DNA from: Neisseriaceae bacterium
Lineage (GTDB): Bacteria > Pseudomonadota > Gammaproteobacteria > Burkholderiales > UBA11063
Assembly (NCBI GenBank): GCA_003963245.1
Contig: RXJX01000044.1
Span: 1 to 37,633 of the forward strand
Direction of reading: 5' to 3'
Length of the DNA stretch: 37,633 bases
Made by a program: the position numbers and the translations under genes. The notes beneath the pieces were generated by a model, which saw only the letters and a list, made by a program, of their open reading frames with translations, made no database searches and was not told where the DNA came from. Below, one piece after another: positions 18,139-25,887 of the stretch (the first letter of the stretch is position 1; each line of letters begins with the position of its first letter).

Positions 18139-19239
18139 GTGAATCCACAGTTTCAAAGTAAAGTTTATCATTCTATTTTACCATTACTTTCTAAGTTGCC
18201 AGCTCATTGGCAAATCCACCTCGCTTCATGGGGTAGGCAGCAATTCATGCATAATTTCAACCAATATCAACCTAAAAATAGTATTATTCCGCAAGCGAAA
18301 TACGGTACAAAGATGTGGGGAATTGAATTTCGTGCACCATTAGCTAATTCGGCTGGAATGTTTAAAAATGGCGAAGGTTATGATACTGTTGCAGCTTTAG
18401 GCGCTGGAGCATATATTGGTGGTACAAGCACTGCGAATCCTCGGACAGGTAATCTGAAAAACGGGATTGCATTACCATTTATTGGTTTGTATGATTCAAA
18501 AGCTGCGATTAATTTTTTGGGATTACCTAATTTAGGTGATGAAGTTTTATCACAAATAAATATCACATCCAATAAAATCAAAGGTTGCCCTATCGGTTGG
18601 AGTGTAATGCGTTCACCAGATTATGACGAGAGCGAGGGTTTAAATAAATTAATTGCTAGCTTATGGTTATATCATAATCATCCACAAATTGACTTTATTG
18701 AAATTAATGAGTCTTGCCCCAATATCAAAATTGGTGGCGGTAGTATTATTCCTCGTTTACAAATTATTGCTCAGGAGTTTTTAGGTAAACGCACCCGCAA
18801 ACTTCCGGTCGTAGTGAAATTGTCTACTGACTTGACTCCTGAGGGGCTTACTCCGATTTTACAAGAACTAATCCGACTCAAATTTGATGGAATTAACTTA
18901 GGAAATACCTCAATTGACTATACAAATATTAAACCCCAGCTTAACTCTAAAGATACACAGTTATTTGACTACTTTACGCAAAATTTCGGTGGTGGTGTTA
19001 GTGGGCTACCACTGAAAAATAAATCATTGGAATTATGTGCCGAAGCCTCGCGTTTATTGAGCAAATTAAAACCGAATCATGAATTTCATATTATCCGTAG
19101 TGGCGGAATTGATTGCTTAGCTGATATAGAAGAATCACGAGCACATGGTATCTCATTTAATCAATGGTACACAGGATTTTTTAATAATTATGCCCGTGAT
19201 GGCGATAAAGTATATAGTAAGCTTTTTTCTGAAGCTTAA
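18139..19239 (+). CDS. pyrD: Dihydroorotate dehydrogenase, atypical
   Basis: A 366-residue FMN enzyme that oxidises dihydroorotate to orotate. An N-terminal helical extension (about 1-45) resembles the membrane-associating arm of class 2, quinone-dependent enzymes. The FMN/substrate segments include NSAGMFKNGEG (70-80, Lys76), GGTSTANPRTGN (94-105), VVKLSTDLT and GGVSGLPL. However, the loop that carries the catalytic base reads NESCPN (190-195), with Cys193 as in class 1 enzymes, where class 2 has Ser. No pyrK is beside it. Start is GTG at 18139. Near pyrC, which supports the pathway assignment. Confidence 0.82.
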   Translation: MNPQFQSKVYHSILPLLSKLPAHWQIHLASWGRQQFMHNFNQYQPKNSIIPQAKYGTKMWGIEFRAPLANSAGMFKNGEGYDTVAALGAGAYIGGTSTANPRTGNLKNGIALPFIGLYDSKAAINFLGLPNLGDEVLSQINITSNKIKGCPIGWSVMRSPDYDESEGLNKLIASLWLYHNHPQIDFIEINESCPNIKIGGGSIIPRLQIIAQEFLGKRTRKLPVVVKLSTDLTPEGLTPILQELIRLKFDGINLGNTSIDYTNIKPQLNSKDTQLFDYFTQNFGGGVSGLPLKNKSLELCAEASRLLSKLKPNHEFHIIRSGGIDCLADIEESRAHGISFNQWYTGFFNNYARDGDKVYSKLFSEA

Positions 19240-19540
19240 TTTATGCCAATTTCATGGAAAAACAATAAAAAATGCAAATTGTACAAAATTGTCTATTGTA
19301 AATAATTTTACTAGGATTTATAATAACGTCATTGATTTTCAATAGGGCAGCAATCCTGTTAAGATCCATCAATATTAGGAAATGGAGTTTTCCTTCAAAT
19401 GTCAGATGACTAATGACTCCTACAAGTTTCTATTTGGTTAAAATAGGAATTAGTGGAGCAAAATTTTGTCTGCATCACAATTATTTCTATCTTAGCTTTA
19501 TAGGTTATCAATAAATTTGATTCTTGTAAAGGTTTCTCTC
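19240..19540. other. Intergenic stretch with a weak candidate promoter
   Basis: No gene is visible. A TTGTCT (19466-19471) and TATCTT (19488-19493), 16 bp apart, may be the promoter of the secreted protein at 19541. A short hairpin near 19377-19394 has no T-run. There is no clear terminator after pyrD. Confidence 0.35.
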
Positions 19541-20092
19541 ATGAAAAAAGCTAAATTAATTTCTTTATTATTTATGTCTGTTGTTGCAGCCAAAAGTTTT
19601 GCATTTACTTCAAGCGCACATGTTTGCAATAAAACTCAAAATACGACTTTCCATTTTCAGCTAAATTATAAGCATGATGCTGATGTTAACACTTCAAATA
19701 GTTATGACTTTGTACTAAACCCTGGGGATTGTAATACTATTGGTTTTTATATGCAAGATGAAGACGCAGATTTGATGTTTACAGATTTAAATAACACTCA
19801 TAATTCTTTTCATATAAAGAATTATTATTGGGCAGCAGATTCAACGACTTATGGCGTATATATTGACGTAAAACAATTTCACATGCATGAATATCAGCTA
19901 GGTTCGGATTACAAAGAAGGTAATGCAGATTCGTCAGAGCCTGAAAATGATTTATATTTTAGCTTGGAAGATTACGTAGATAATGCTCCAGCTAACCCGT
20001 CAGTTACAACGAAAGATGCTACTACAAATCAACCCACATCACAAACAAAGAAACCCGCACCAATAGCACAAACCAGTGTTGGATTCTGGTAG
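19541..20092 (+). CDS. Small secreted protein, unknown
   Basis: A 183-residue protein starting with a clean signal peptide (MKKAKLISLLF..., predicted cut after SFA, residue ~22). The ATG at 19541 is preferred because AAAGG lies 8 bases upstream and the signal peptide begins there; an in-frame start at 19517 would spoil it. The mature part has two Cys, likely a disulfide, an Asp-rich middle (DEDADL), and a Thr/Pro/Lys low-complexity tail. No family is recognised. Confidence 0.75.
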   Translation: MKKAKLISLLFMSVVAAKSFAFTSSAHVCNKTQNTTFHFQLNYKHDADVNTSNSYDFVLNPGDCNTIGFYMQDEDADLMFTDLNNTHNSFHIKNYYWAADSTTYGVYIDVKQFHMHEYQLGSDYKEGNADSSEPENDLYFSLEDYVDNAPANPSVTTKDATTNQPTSQTKKPAPIAQTSVGFW

Positions 20093-20115
20093 TTTTATAT
20101 TTAGCCTCTTCCTTA

Positions 20116-20146
20116 ATAGCGGTCGTTTGACCGCTATCTTCTTTTA
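20116..20146 (+). terminator. Rho-independent terminator of the secreted-protein gene
   Basis: A perfect 9-bp stem (20116-20124 with 20129-20137) has a GTTT loop and is followed by a T-rich tail (CTTCTTTTAT). It lies 24 bp after the stop. It may partly serve the convergent glpQ gene, but that side lacks a T-run. Confidence 0.85.
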
Positions 20147-20153
20147 TAGCTAA

Positions 20154-21266
20154 TTATTTACTTAATACCCCGTAATTTTTGGGAACAGGCAAGCTGCGTG
20201 CAGCTAACATTGAATTGAGCTGTGCAGGATCATCGGTAATTATTCCATCCACGCCCCATTTGATTAATTTATCAACTAAAACAGGATCAAATGCAGAACC
20301 AGAATTCTCAGGCCATGTCCAAACTACTACCTTCAGACCCAATTTATGAGCTTCGTCTAAATCTTCTTTAGTTAAAGCTGTATCTTGTGGTTCATAGCAA
20401 GAGCCGCCGAGAGCTTTAATCATTTGTGGAATTGAGTTATTGTAGTCTTTCAGTAATTTACCTCCGCTCCATAGTCCAGCTTCTTTAGTGTCGTTAGAAT
20501 GCATACGCTCGATATCATCGCCACCAACTAAAAAAGCTAATTTAACTTTAGGATTTAGCTTGTGTAATTCATATAACGGCTTCCAGTCAAAAGATTGGAT
20601 TTCTGCTCGTTCAACCAGATCATTTTTAACTAAGATATCATTAACTTTTTTGGCAAATTCGTGATCAGAGACTGTCCATTTAGGATGAGTCGGATCATTT
20701 TTAATTTCAATTTGAAAGTTAACTTTCTTGTCAGTGGCATAATTAACATAATCAATTATCTCTTGCAAAGTAGGCATTGGTGTATTGTTTACCGGATATT
20801 GCGTAGGGAAATATTTTGCATACGGACTATTAGGATTTAACATTCCTGCATCGTATTGCTGCAGCTGTGTAACCGTAAGATTTTTAACCAGATATGGTTG
20901 AATATTTTTGTCGATTCCACCGGGTGCACTCTCTAATTGTTTATAAAATTCTTGCTTGCTATTTGCCCAGAATTTACCATTTTTACGTAAAATATCAGGG
21001 TTAAGCCAGATATCATGATCAATTAGAATCACACCATCTTTGGTAATACCAATATCCATATCAACCCAGTCTGTGCCAACCGCTAAACCAGTTTTATATG
21101 CTGGCAAGGTATTTTCAGGGGAAAAACTTCGTGCTCCGCGATGAGCATAAACTTCAACATAAGATTCATTACTTGCGTGCGGAACCCCGGCAATTATTGG
21201 ATAATCATTAGCAAAACTCATTGCTGCAGCTACTCCTAAACCAAGACTCAAAAGAATTTTTTTCAT
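20154..21266 (-). CDS. glpQ: Periplasmic glycerophosphodiester phosphodiesterase
   Basis: A 370-residue enzyme that splits glycerophosphodiesters to glycerol-3-phosphate and an alcohol. It has a signal peptide (about 1-19) for the periplasm. The GDPD motifs are HRGA (42-45), ENT (51-53) and HD (84-85). The Ca-binding ExD seen in GlpQ is DMD here (69-71), a conservative Glu-to-Asp change. Start ATG has a strong AAGGAAG. It lies downstream of the phosphate transporter block and may supply phosphate or glycerol-3-phosphate from phospholipid breakdown products. Confidence 0.9.
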   Translation of the reverse strand: MKKILLSLGLGVAAAMSFANDYPIIAGVPHASNESYVEVYAHRGARSFSPENTLPAYKTGLAVGTDWVDMDIGITKDGVILIDHDIWLNPDILRKNGKFWANSKQEFYKQLESAPGGIDKNIQPYLVKNLTVTQLQQYDAGMLNPNSPYAKYFPTQYPVNNTPMPTLQEIIDYVNYATDKKVNFQIEIKNDPTHPKWTVSDHEFAKKVNDILVKNDLVERAEIQSFDWKPLYELHKLNPKVKLAFLVGGDDIERMHSNDTKEAGLWSGGKLLKDYNNSIPQMIKALGGSCYEPQDTALTKEDLDEAHKLGLKVVVWTWPENSGSAFDPVLVDKLIKWGVDGIITDDPAQLNSMLAARSLPVPKNYGVLSK

Positions 21267-21304
21267 ATCTTCCTTTTTTCCAAAAAGTTAACCAAAATTT
21301 TAGT

Positions 21305-21604
21305 CTAAATCAAGAAATCGTGATTCTTACCGGAACAAATATCAATGATATAGGCTTTGGCTTCTAATTTACTAAAAAAATAACGTGGCAATTTATCTTC
21401 TATTTCATCTTTATAGATTATCTCTACTTCTGGATTACCTAAACCTTGTTCGTGCATTACTGTATAACGCGCTGAAGCTAGCTTGATTAACAGCATTCTA
21501 CCGTATTGCTTGACAATTAGACTACGGATACTGGAGTTCTTATAATGATGATATAGATAAGGCGCAATACCTTTGCGATCTTCAACTTTTTTTGACTTAC
21601 TCAA
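21305..21604 (-). CDS. Small basic protein, unknown
   Basis: A 99-residue protein I do not recognise. It is basic at the N-terminus, has no signal peptide and no membrane segment. The only visible start is TTG at 21604, with GGAG 11 bases upstream; no ATG or GTG lies nearby in frame. It follows the PiT gene by 26 bp on the same strand, so it is probably cotranscribed. Confidence 0.6.
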   Translation of the reverse strand: MSKSKKVEDRKGIAPYLYHHYKNSSIRSLIVKQYGRMLLIKLASARYTVMHEQGLGNPEVEIIYKDEIEDKLPRYFFSKLEAKAYIIDICSGKNHDFLI

Positions 21605-21630
21605 AAGGTATTCGTCTCCATCATTTCAGC

Positions 21631-22623
21631 TTAAACAAAAAATAAGATCAACTTATAAACACCAGCAGAGATTAAGGCAGTGATGGGTAACGTCAAGAAC
21701 CACGCTGTTACCATCGAGCGTACTACTATCCAGTTAATTCCACGTCCATTATAACCAGCACCCATAATCGAACCTGATGCAGCTTGAGTAGTACTAACTG
21801 GCAATCCAAAATGCGATGCCGCCAGAATTAAAGCACCTGAACTTAACTCTGCAGAAAACCCATTGGCAGGTTTTAATTTGGCTAAACGACTACTAAGTGT
21901 TTTAATAATCTTCATTCCTCCGGCAAGTGTTCCGGCAGCCATTGCGATCGCACAGATTATTACAACCCAGCCTGGAATGATTTTAGTTGAACTTACCAAA
22001 CCAAAACTAAATAATGCCAGTGTAATCACCGCCATTGTTTTTTGCGAATCATTTGAACCATGACTAAATGCCAGCAAACTTGAAGAAAGTACTTGGATCT
22101 CACGAATAAAATTATTAGTTTTACGTGGATTCGTATTATTGCCCAATAACAATGTGACTACAACCATAATTGTCAATGCGACAAAAAAGGCAACAATAGG
22201 CGATAAAACCATCGGCAGGATAACTTTACCAAACAATCCTGACCATTTGATAGCACTCCAACTACCGTTTACCAATACACCACCAATTAGCGAACCAATT
22301 AATGCGTGTGATGAACTAGAAGGAATTCCCAGCCACCAAGTGATCAAATTCCAGCTGATTGCAGACAATAATGCTGCTGCCAATAAAGTATGAGTAATAA
22401 AACTAGAATCAAACAAGCCACTGGTAATGGTTTTAGCAACCCCAGTACTGAAATATGCACCAATAAAATTAAAAATTGCGGCGATAATAATTGCTTGGTA
22501 AGGAGAAAGTGAACGCGTAGCAATCGGCGTTGCTACTACATTGGCGGTATCATGGAAACCATTAATAAATTCAAAGGCTAAGGCAATCAAAATTAACGTG
22601 ACTAAAAACAGCGACATAGCCAT
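21631..22623 (-). CDS. pit: PiT-family inorganic phosphate transporter
   Basis: A 330-residue inner-membrane carrier with about 10 helices that takes up phosphate (likely metal-phosphate) using the proton gradient. The conserved PiT repeats are present: GFHDTANVVATPIATRSL (about 22-39) and FSHGSNDSQK (about 186-195). The segment PVSTTQAASGSIMGAG (about 273-288) also fits. The first motif has His where Asn is common. The gene begins one base after the DUF47 gene stop, a standard arrangement for PiT and its partner. Confidence 0.95.
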   Translation of the reverse strand: MAMSLFLVTLILIALAFEFINGFHDTANVVATPIATRSLSPYQAIIIAAIFNFIGAYFSTGVAKTITSGLFDSSFITHTLLAAALLSAISWNLITWWLGIPSSSSHALIGSLIGGVLVNGSWSAIKWSGLFGKVILPMVLSPIVAFFVALTIMVVVTLLLGNNTNPRKTNNFIREIQVLSSSLLAFSHGSNDSQKTMAVITLALFSFGLVSSTKIIPGWVVIICAIAMAAGTLAGGMKIIKTLSSRLAKLKPANGFSAELSSGALILAASHFGLPVSTTQAASGSIMGAGYNGRGINWIVVRSMVTAWFLTLPITALISAGVYKLILFFV

Positions 22624-22624
22624 A

Positions 22625-23272
22625 TTACATATCCTTGATAGAGATTTGCATTACCAAATCAGCGATTGATGCACTGGTATCAATTGCAGATTCAATGCTT
22701 TTGTAAATTTCTTTTAGTTTCAGGATAGTCATTGTATCATAGTTTCCTGAATACATTTCTTTCATTGCCCGACGTAAATCTTCAATTCCATTTTCATCAA
22801 ACTCATCAGTACGTTGTTCATCTTTACTGATGCGCTGATAATTACCAGCTTTTAAAGCATGCATAATATCAACCAGAACCTTTGTGATATTTTGTAGCGT
22901 AGTAGCGCTACCAATCAAGCAGTCATCCGCTTTGATATCAATTGCATAAATTTGTAATTTAGAATTAGTTTTAACGATGCGCTTAGTTAGCTTTAATAAT
23001 AATACAGAAAGTTCTTGAATATCACCACGATCTAGTGGTGTAATAAATTGGTTGTTTAATTGCACCATAACTTTTTTCTCAATTTCCAGTGCCTTTTGTC
23101 TTTGTTGGCGTAGTTCGCTGGATAGCTGAGTTTCAGTTGCTTTGTCTTTAGCACTAATGATATTGGCAAAAATATTGGCTGTTTGATGAACATTCTCTGC
23201 GCCTTCAACAAATAGATTGAAGAAAATCTCACCGCGAGCAGGAATAATTGCGCGAATTATTTTTCGTAACAT
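22625..23272 (-). CDS. DUF47 (PhoU-like) PiT-associated protein
   Basis: A 215-residue helical cytoplasmic protein of the DUF47/TIGR00153 family, distantly like PhoU, whose members are usually encoded beside PiT and thought to regulate it. The N-terminal GEIFFNLFVEGAENVHQTANIF segment is typical. It begins the DUF47-pit-orf99 group. No good ribosome site is seen. Confidence 0.9.
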   Translation of the reverse strand: MLRKIIRAIIPARGEIFFNLFVEGAENVHQTANIFANIISAKDKATETQLSSELRQQRQKALEIEKKVMVQLNNQFITPLDRGDIQELSVLLLKLTKRIVKTNSKLQIYAIDIKADDCLIGSATTLQNITKVLVDIMHALKAGNYQRISKDEQRTDEFDENGIEDLRRAMKEMYSGNYDTMTILKLKEIYKSIESAIDTSASIADLVMQISIKDM

Positions 23273-23579
23273 ACATGACCCCTATGTCAAATTAATATAC
23301 TCTTTGCCTTTAAGTCTTAGACTTTGTCGGATTTGAAAAAAGATTCCTTATGTAGCGCTACACACTGCGTCGTATTTTTTATCAATCCTTCGCGTCTAAA
23401 AGTCAAATACTGTGAGTCTAGATTATTGTTTAATACAGAGCGGATTATAGCGCTATCATCAGATAGTGTCGAAATTTTGCAAGTTACAAATTATTTTTAA
23501 AATAAGTGTAATTAATACAATGTAATATATCACAATATGCTAAATATTTATTACATAAATTTATTTGTAATATAACTAG
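23273..23579. other. Intergenic region with palindromic element
   Basis: This 307-bp gap between dtd and the DUF47 gene holds no reading frame. Most of its centre is taken by an imperfect inverted repeat (listed separately). A second perfect 10-bp palindrome, ATAGCGCTAT, lies at 23447-23456 and shares the TAGCGCTA core with the element's centre. Confidence 0.6.
23314..23411. repeat. Imperfect inverted-repeat element, about 98 bp
   Basis: The two arms begin with AGTCTTAGACTTT (23314-23326) and, reversed, AGTATTTGACTTT (23411-23399): 11 of 13 bases match. Each continues with a GGATT...AAAAAA block and meets a perfect central palindrome, TGTAGCGCTACA (23351-23362). The right arm is about 12 nt longer. 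The form suggests a small dispersed repeat or non-autonomous mobile element. It could also act as a terminator for dtd. Only one copy is in this window. Confidence 0.5.
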
Positions 23580-24023
23580 CTAAAATGCGCTTTCCAAAAT
23601 AATAGTAACCGGACCATCATTAATCAGCTCGACTTGCATATCTGCTCCAAAAACCCCTGTTTGTACAGTTATCCCCAACCCCCTTAGCTCTGCAACAAAA
23701 AGCTCGTATAACGTATTTGCAAATTGCGGTCTTGCAGCCGCAATGAATGAAGGACGGTTGCCATTGGCTGCATCGGCATACAAGGTGAACTGTGAAATAG
23801 CCAAGACTGCCCCATTGCAATCCTTTAATGCCAAATTCATTTTGTTTTCAAGATCATTAAAGATGCGTAATTTAGCAACTTTCTGAGCTAACCATTTAAC
23901 ATCTTTTTCGCTATCGCTATGGGTTATACCGACGAAAATTAGCAATCCACGATCAATTTCACCGACGATTTTATTGTCCACCCGTACATTTGCTGAAGTT
24001 ACTCGCTGGATAAGCAGTTTCAT
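23580..24023 (-). CDS. dtd: D-aminoacyl-tRNA deacylase
   Basis: A 147-residue enzyme that removes D-amino acids (and glycine from tRNA-Ala) wrongly attached to tRNA. Both family motifs are visible: SQFTLYAD at about 77-84 and the Gly-Pro motif NDGPVT at about 136-141. Length is normal. It follows the TrpR-like gene by 3 bp on the same strand, so the two are cotranscribed. Confidence 0.97.
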   Translation of the reverse strand: MKLLIQRVTSANVRVDNKIVGEIDRGLLIFVGITHSDSEKDVKWLAQKVAKLRIFNDLENKMNLALKDCNGAVLAISQFTLYADAANGNRPSFIAAARPQFANTLYELFVAELRGLGITVQTGVFGADMQVELINDGPVTIILESAF

Positions 24024-24026
24024 AAT

Positions 24027-24308
24027 TTATTCTTTTGGTGCTTTGATTAGTTTTTTATCGGCGCTACTAGCTGATTTGAGCTGGTTTGCCCCACGAGTAA
24101 CATTAAAAATACTGACATTAAGGCTGGCTGCAATTTCACGTTGAGGTTTTTTGCCATGAATTAATTCTGCAAGAATCATATAACGCGCCGCGATTTTTTC
24201 GCGTTCTGCTGGCGTCAGGGTTAATTCAAAAAATTTAGCTAAATCAGCGGTAGTGTTGATTGTATTACAGTTTTCAATAAAATTATTCCACGCGGAGGTA
24301 TTTTTCAT
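24027..24308 (-). CDS. trpR: TrpR-family transcription repressor
   Basis: A 93-residue helical DNA-binding protein. The segment LTPAEREKIAARY and the helix-turn-helix region QREIAASLNVSIFNVTRGANQLKSA are a clear match to TrpR, the tryptophan-responsive repressor. A related YerC-like role cannot be excluded. The ATG at 24308 is preferred over a TTG at 24323; neither has a strong ribosome site. A weak promoter (TTTACC 24384-24389, TATATT 24362-24367, -strand, 16 bp spacer) lies upstream, next to the T-run of the small RNA terminator. No Trp-codon leader peptide was seen. Confidence 0.82.
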   Translation of the reverse strand: MKNTSAWNNFIENCNTINTTADLAKFFELTLTPAEREKIAARYMILAELIHGKKPQREIAASLNVSIFNVTRGANQLKSASSADKKLIKAPKE

Positions 24309-24386
24309 AATTTGCCAAATCAATAGTTATTAATATTCCATAATAATACCACTATTTACTTAATATAACAGAGTAGAAATATAGGT

Positions 24387-24414
24387 AAAAAAATAGCAGC
24401 CTGTTAAGGCTGCT
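24387..24414 (-). terminator. Rho-independent terminator of the small RNA
   Basis: A perfect 8-bp stem (24407-24414 with 24395-24402) has a 4-nt loop and is followed on the - strand by seven Ts (24393 to 24387). It lies 79 bp upstream of the TrpR-like start, with no gene on the - strand before it. Confidence 0.88.
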
Positions 24415-24563
24415 CAATTCTAGGGGAAACTTACACCTGATTAGCTAGCTCGTCTTTAAAGGGTAGGTCAAAATCTAAGCGATTCGTAGTAGGTAAGAGA
24501 AGAAAACAAGCTTCTGATAAAACCCTCAAAATAAAACTGGCTAGCTAATATTTTGATGCAAGT
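24387..24563 (-). ncRNA. Probable structured small RNA with its own terminator, unknown family
   Basis: On the - strand a long helix closes the RNA. A 9-bp helix with two G-U pairs joins 24555-24563 to 24429-24437, then after a 5x2 internal loop a perfect 10-bp helix joins 24540-24549 to 24440-24449. Inside, GGGU/ACCC (24522-24525 with 24461-24464) and further short pairs continue the stem. A terminator hairpin (8 bp, GTTA-type loop, 24395-24414) with seven Ts ends it at about 24387. The 5' end is inferred from a -10 (TATCAT, 24569-24574). The size and single long rod recall 6S RNA but no conserved 6S sequence was recognised; a leader of trpR is the alternative. Confidence 0.55.
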
Positions 24564-24568
24564 GCGTA

Positions 24569-24598
24569 ATGATACCGTAACTTAATTGCAAAATGCAA
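24569..24598 (-). promoter_or_regulatory. Candidate promoter of the small RNA
   Basis: On the - strand, TTGCAT (24593-24598) and TATCAT (24569-24574) are 18 bp apart. The expected start, about 24562-24564, coincides with the first base of the closing helix, which supports the call although the -35 is poor. Confidence 0.4.
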
Positions 24599-24782
24599 CA
24601 ATTATTCAAAAAATATTTTAGTTATAAATCAATGAGATAACCACACTACCACTGTTAATGTTGACGATAAGTCGTTGTTGAGCAATGAAATATCTTGACT
24701 TATTATTTACAATTTACCCAATATATCGAAGATAAATTAAAAGAAATATATTTATGGAATAAACGAGGATATCGGTCAATTT

Positions 24783-24791
24783 TGTTATAAT
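24783..24791 (+). promoter_or_regulatory. Extended -10 promoter of tpm
   Basis: TG-T-TATAAT (24783-24791) is a perfect extended -10 element 29 bp upstream of the tpm ATG. There is no matching -35. The rest of the gap from 24599 to 24782 is AT-rich and shows nothing else. Confidence 0.55.
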
Positions 24792-24820
24792 CGCTGAATA
24801 AACTTTTAGTGGAGACATTT

Positions 24821-25480
24821 ATGGATCACGATTTTTGGCATCAAAAATGGAAAAACAATGAGATTGGGTTTCATCGTGAAGAAATTAATGAGTTTTTGCA
24901 GAAATATTACCCATCAAATCAGTTATCTTCCAAAACCAAAGTATTTGTTCCGCTCTGTGGTAAAAGTATTGACATGCTATGGCTTAATCAGCGTGGCGCT
25001 CAGGTTGTTGGTTCTGAACTAAGCTTACTAGCCTGCCAACAATTTTTCACTGAGAATAACTTAGAAATGGAACATTCTGAAAGCAATGAATTTATCCACT
25101 TAAAACATAATTCGATTGAACTATTAAGTGGTGATTTCTTTAAGTTAAGTCTCGCTCAACTAGGAAAAATAGACTTCTGTTACGATCGGGCTGCTTTGGT
25201 AGCTTTGCCACCGGATTTAAGAATACAATACGCAAATAAGATGGCAGAATTGCTACCAACTGGAGCTTTATATTTGCTCATTACTTATAATTATAGTAAA
25301 GATAACACAATTGGTCCTCCATTTAGTGTAGATAGCAATGAAGTAATTAATTTATTTGGTGACAATTTTACAATAACCTTCTTGGAGCAGCAAGCGGAAG
25401 ATCCAAATAGTCTCCCAGCACTTGCAAAACGCGGTATTAGTCAAATCATGAATCAAATATATATGTTAAAGCGAAAGTAA
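24821..25480 (+). CDS. tpm: Thiopurine S-methyltransferase family protein
   Basis: A 219-residue SAM-dependent methyltransferase of the TPMT family, known in bacteria for methylating thiopurines and selenium or tellurium oxyanions. The N-terminal WHQKWKNNEIGFHR and the VFVPLCGKSIDMLWL segment are diagnostic. CYDRAALVALPP in the middle also fits. I take the ATG at 24821 (GGAG 6 bases upstream); an in-frame GTG at 24809 would overlap the ribosome site. It starts a + strand run of genes through recN, at least partly an operon. Confidence 0.93.
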   Translation: MDHDFWHQKWKNNEIGFHREEINEFLQKYYPSNQLSSKTKVFVPLCGKSIDMLWLNQRGAQVVGSELSLLACQQFFTENNLEMEHSESNEFIHLKHNSIELLSGDFFKLSLAQLGKIDFCYDRAALVALPPDLRIQYANKMAELLPTGALYLLITYNYSKDNTIGPPFSVDSNEVINLFGDNFTITFLEQQAEDPNSLPALAKRGISQIMNQIYMLKRK

Positions 25481-25490
25481 AGGCACGCAA

Positions 25491-25880
25491 ATGAGAAAAT
25501 ATATAGCCACTATTGTAATGGGGCTGACGTTGGCTTCCTGTGCAACTAATCCTAATAAAATTGAAAATCAAGTGAAAAGTATTGGTAAACCAGGTGATGT
25601 AGAAATTACCAATCTAACCAAAACGCATGATCGAGTAACTGGTAATATTATTGTGCGTTGGGATTTCACTGCAACTGGTGATAAACCAGAGCAAATTTAT
25701 TGGCGCTGCGATTACCTAGATGCCAATGGATTTACTATAGGTGAACCTGAACGTTATGTTCAAGCAACGATTTATCCAGAGCAGCCAAGCTCACAGACTT
25801 GTACTTATCCATCACAGAAAGTAGTTGATTTTAGAATTAGTTTTCAGAATATTGCTACCAATATGATCATTTATAATTGA
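25491..25880 (+). CDS. Small lipoprotein, YcfL-like in shape
   Basis: A 129-residue lipoprotein with a lipobox LASC (Cys17) and an all-beta-looking mature part containing a second pair of Cys (WRCDYL and QTCTYP). The size and the RCDYLDANG segment vaguely recall YcfL (DUF1425), but I would not assert it. It lies 10 bp after tpm and 7 bp before the MFS gene. Confidence 0.75.
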   Translation: MRKYIATIVMGLTLASCATNPNKIENQVKSIGKPGDVEITNLTKTHDRVTGNIIVRWDFTATGDKPEQIYWRCDYLDANGFTIGEPERYVQATIYPEQPSSQTCTYPSQKVVDFRISFQNIATNMIIYN

Positions 25881-25887
25881 TAAAGCA

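Noticed and set aside
23620..23820. Alternate frame inside dtd
   Set aside because: dtd carries both family motifs in the main frame; this frame shows none.
24308..24600. Trp attenuator leader peptide upstream of the TrpR-like gene
   Set aside because: No short frame with tandem Trp codons was found on the - strand, so classic attenuation is not supported; the structured RNA is reported instead.
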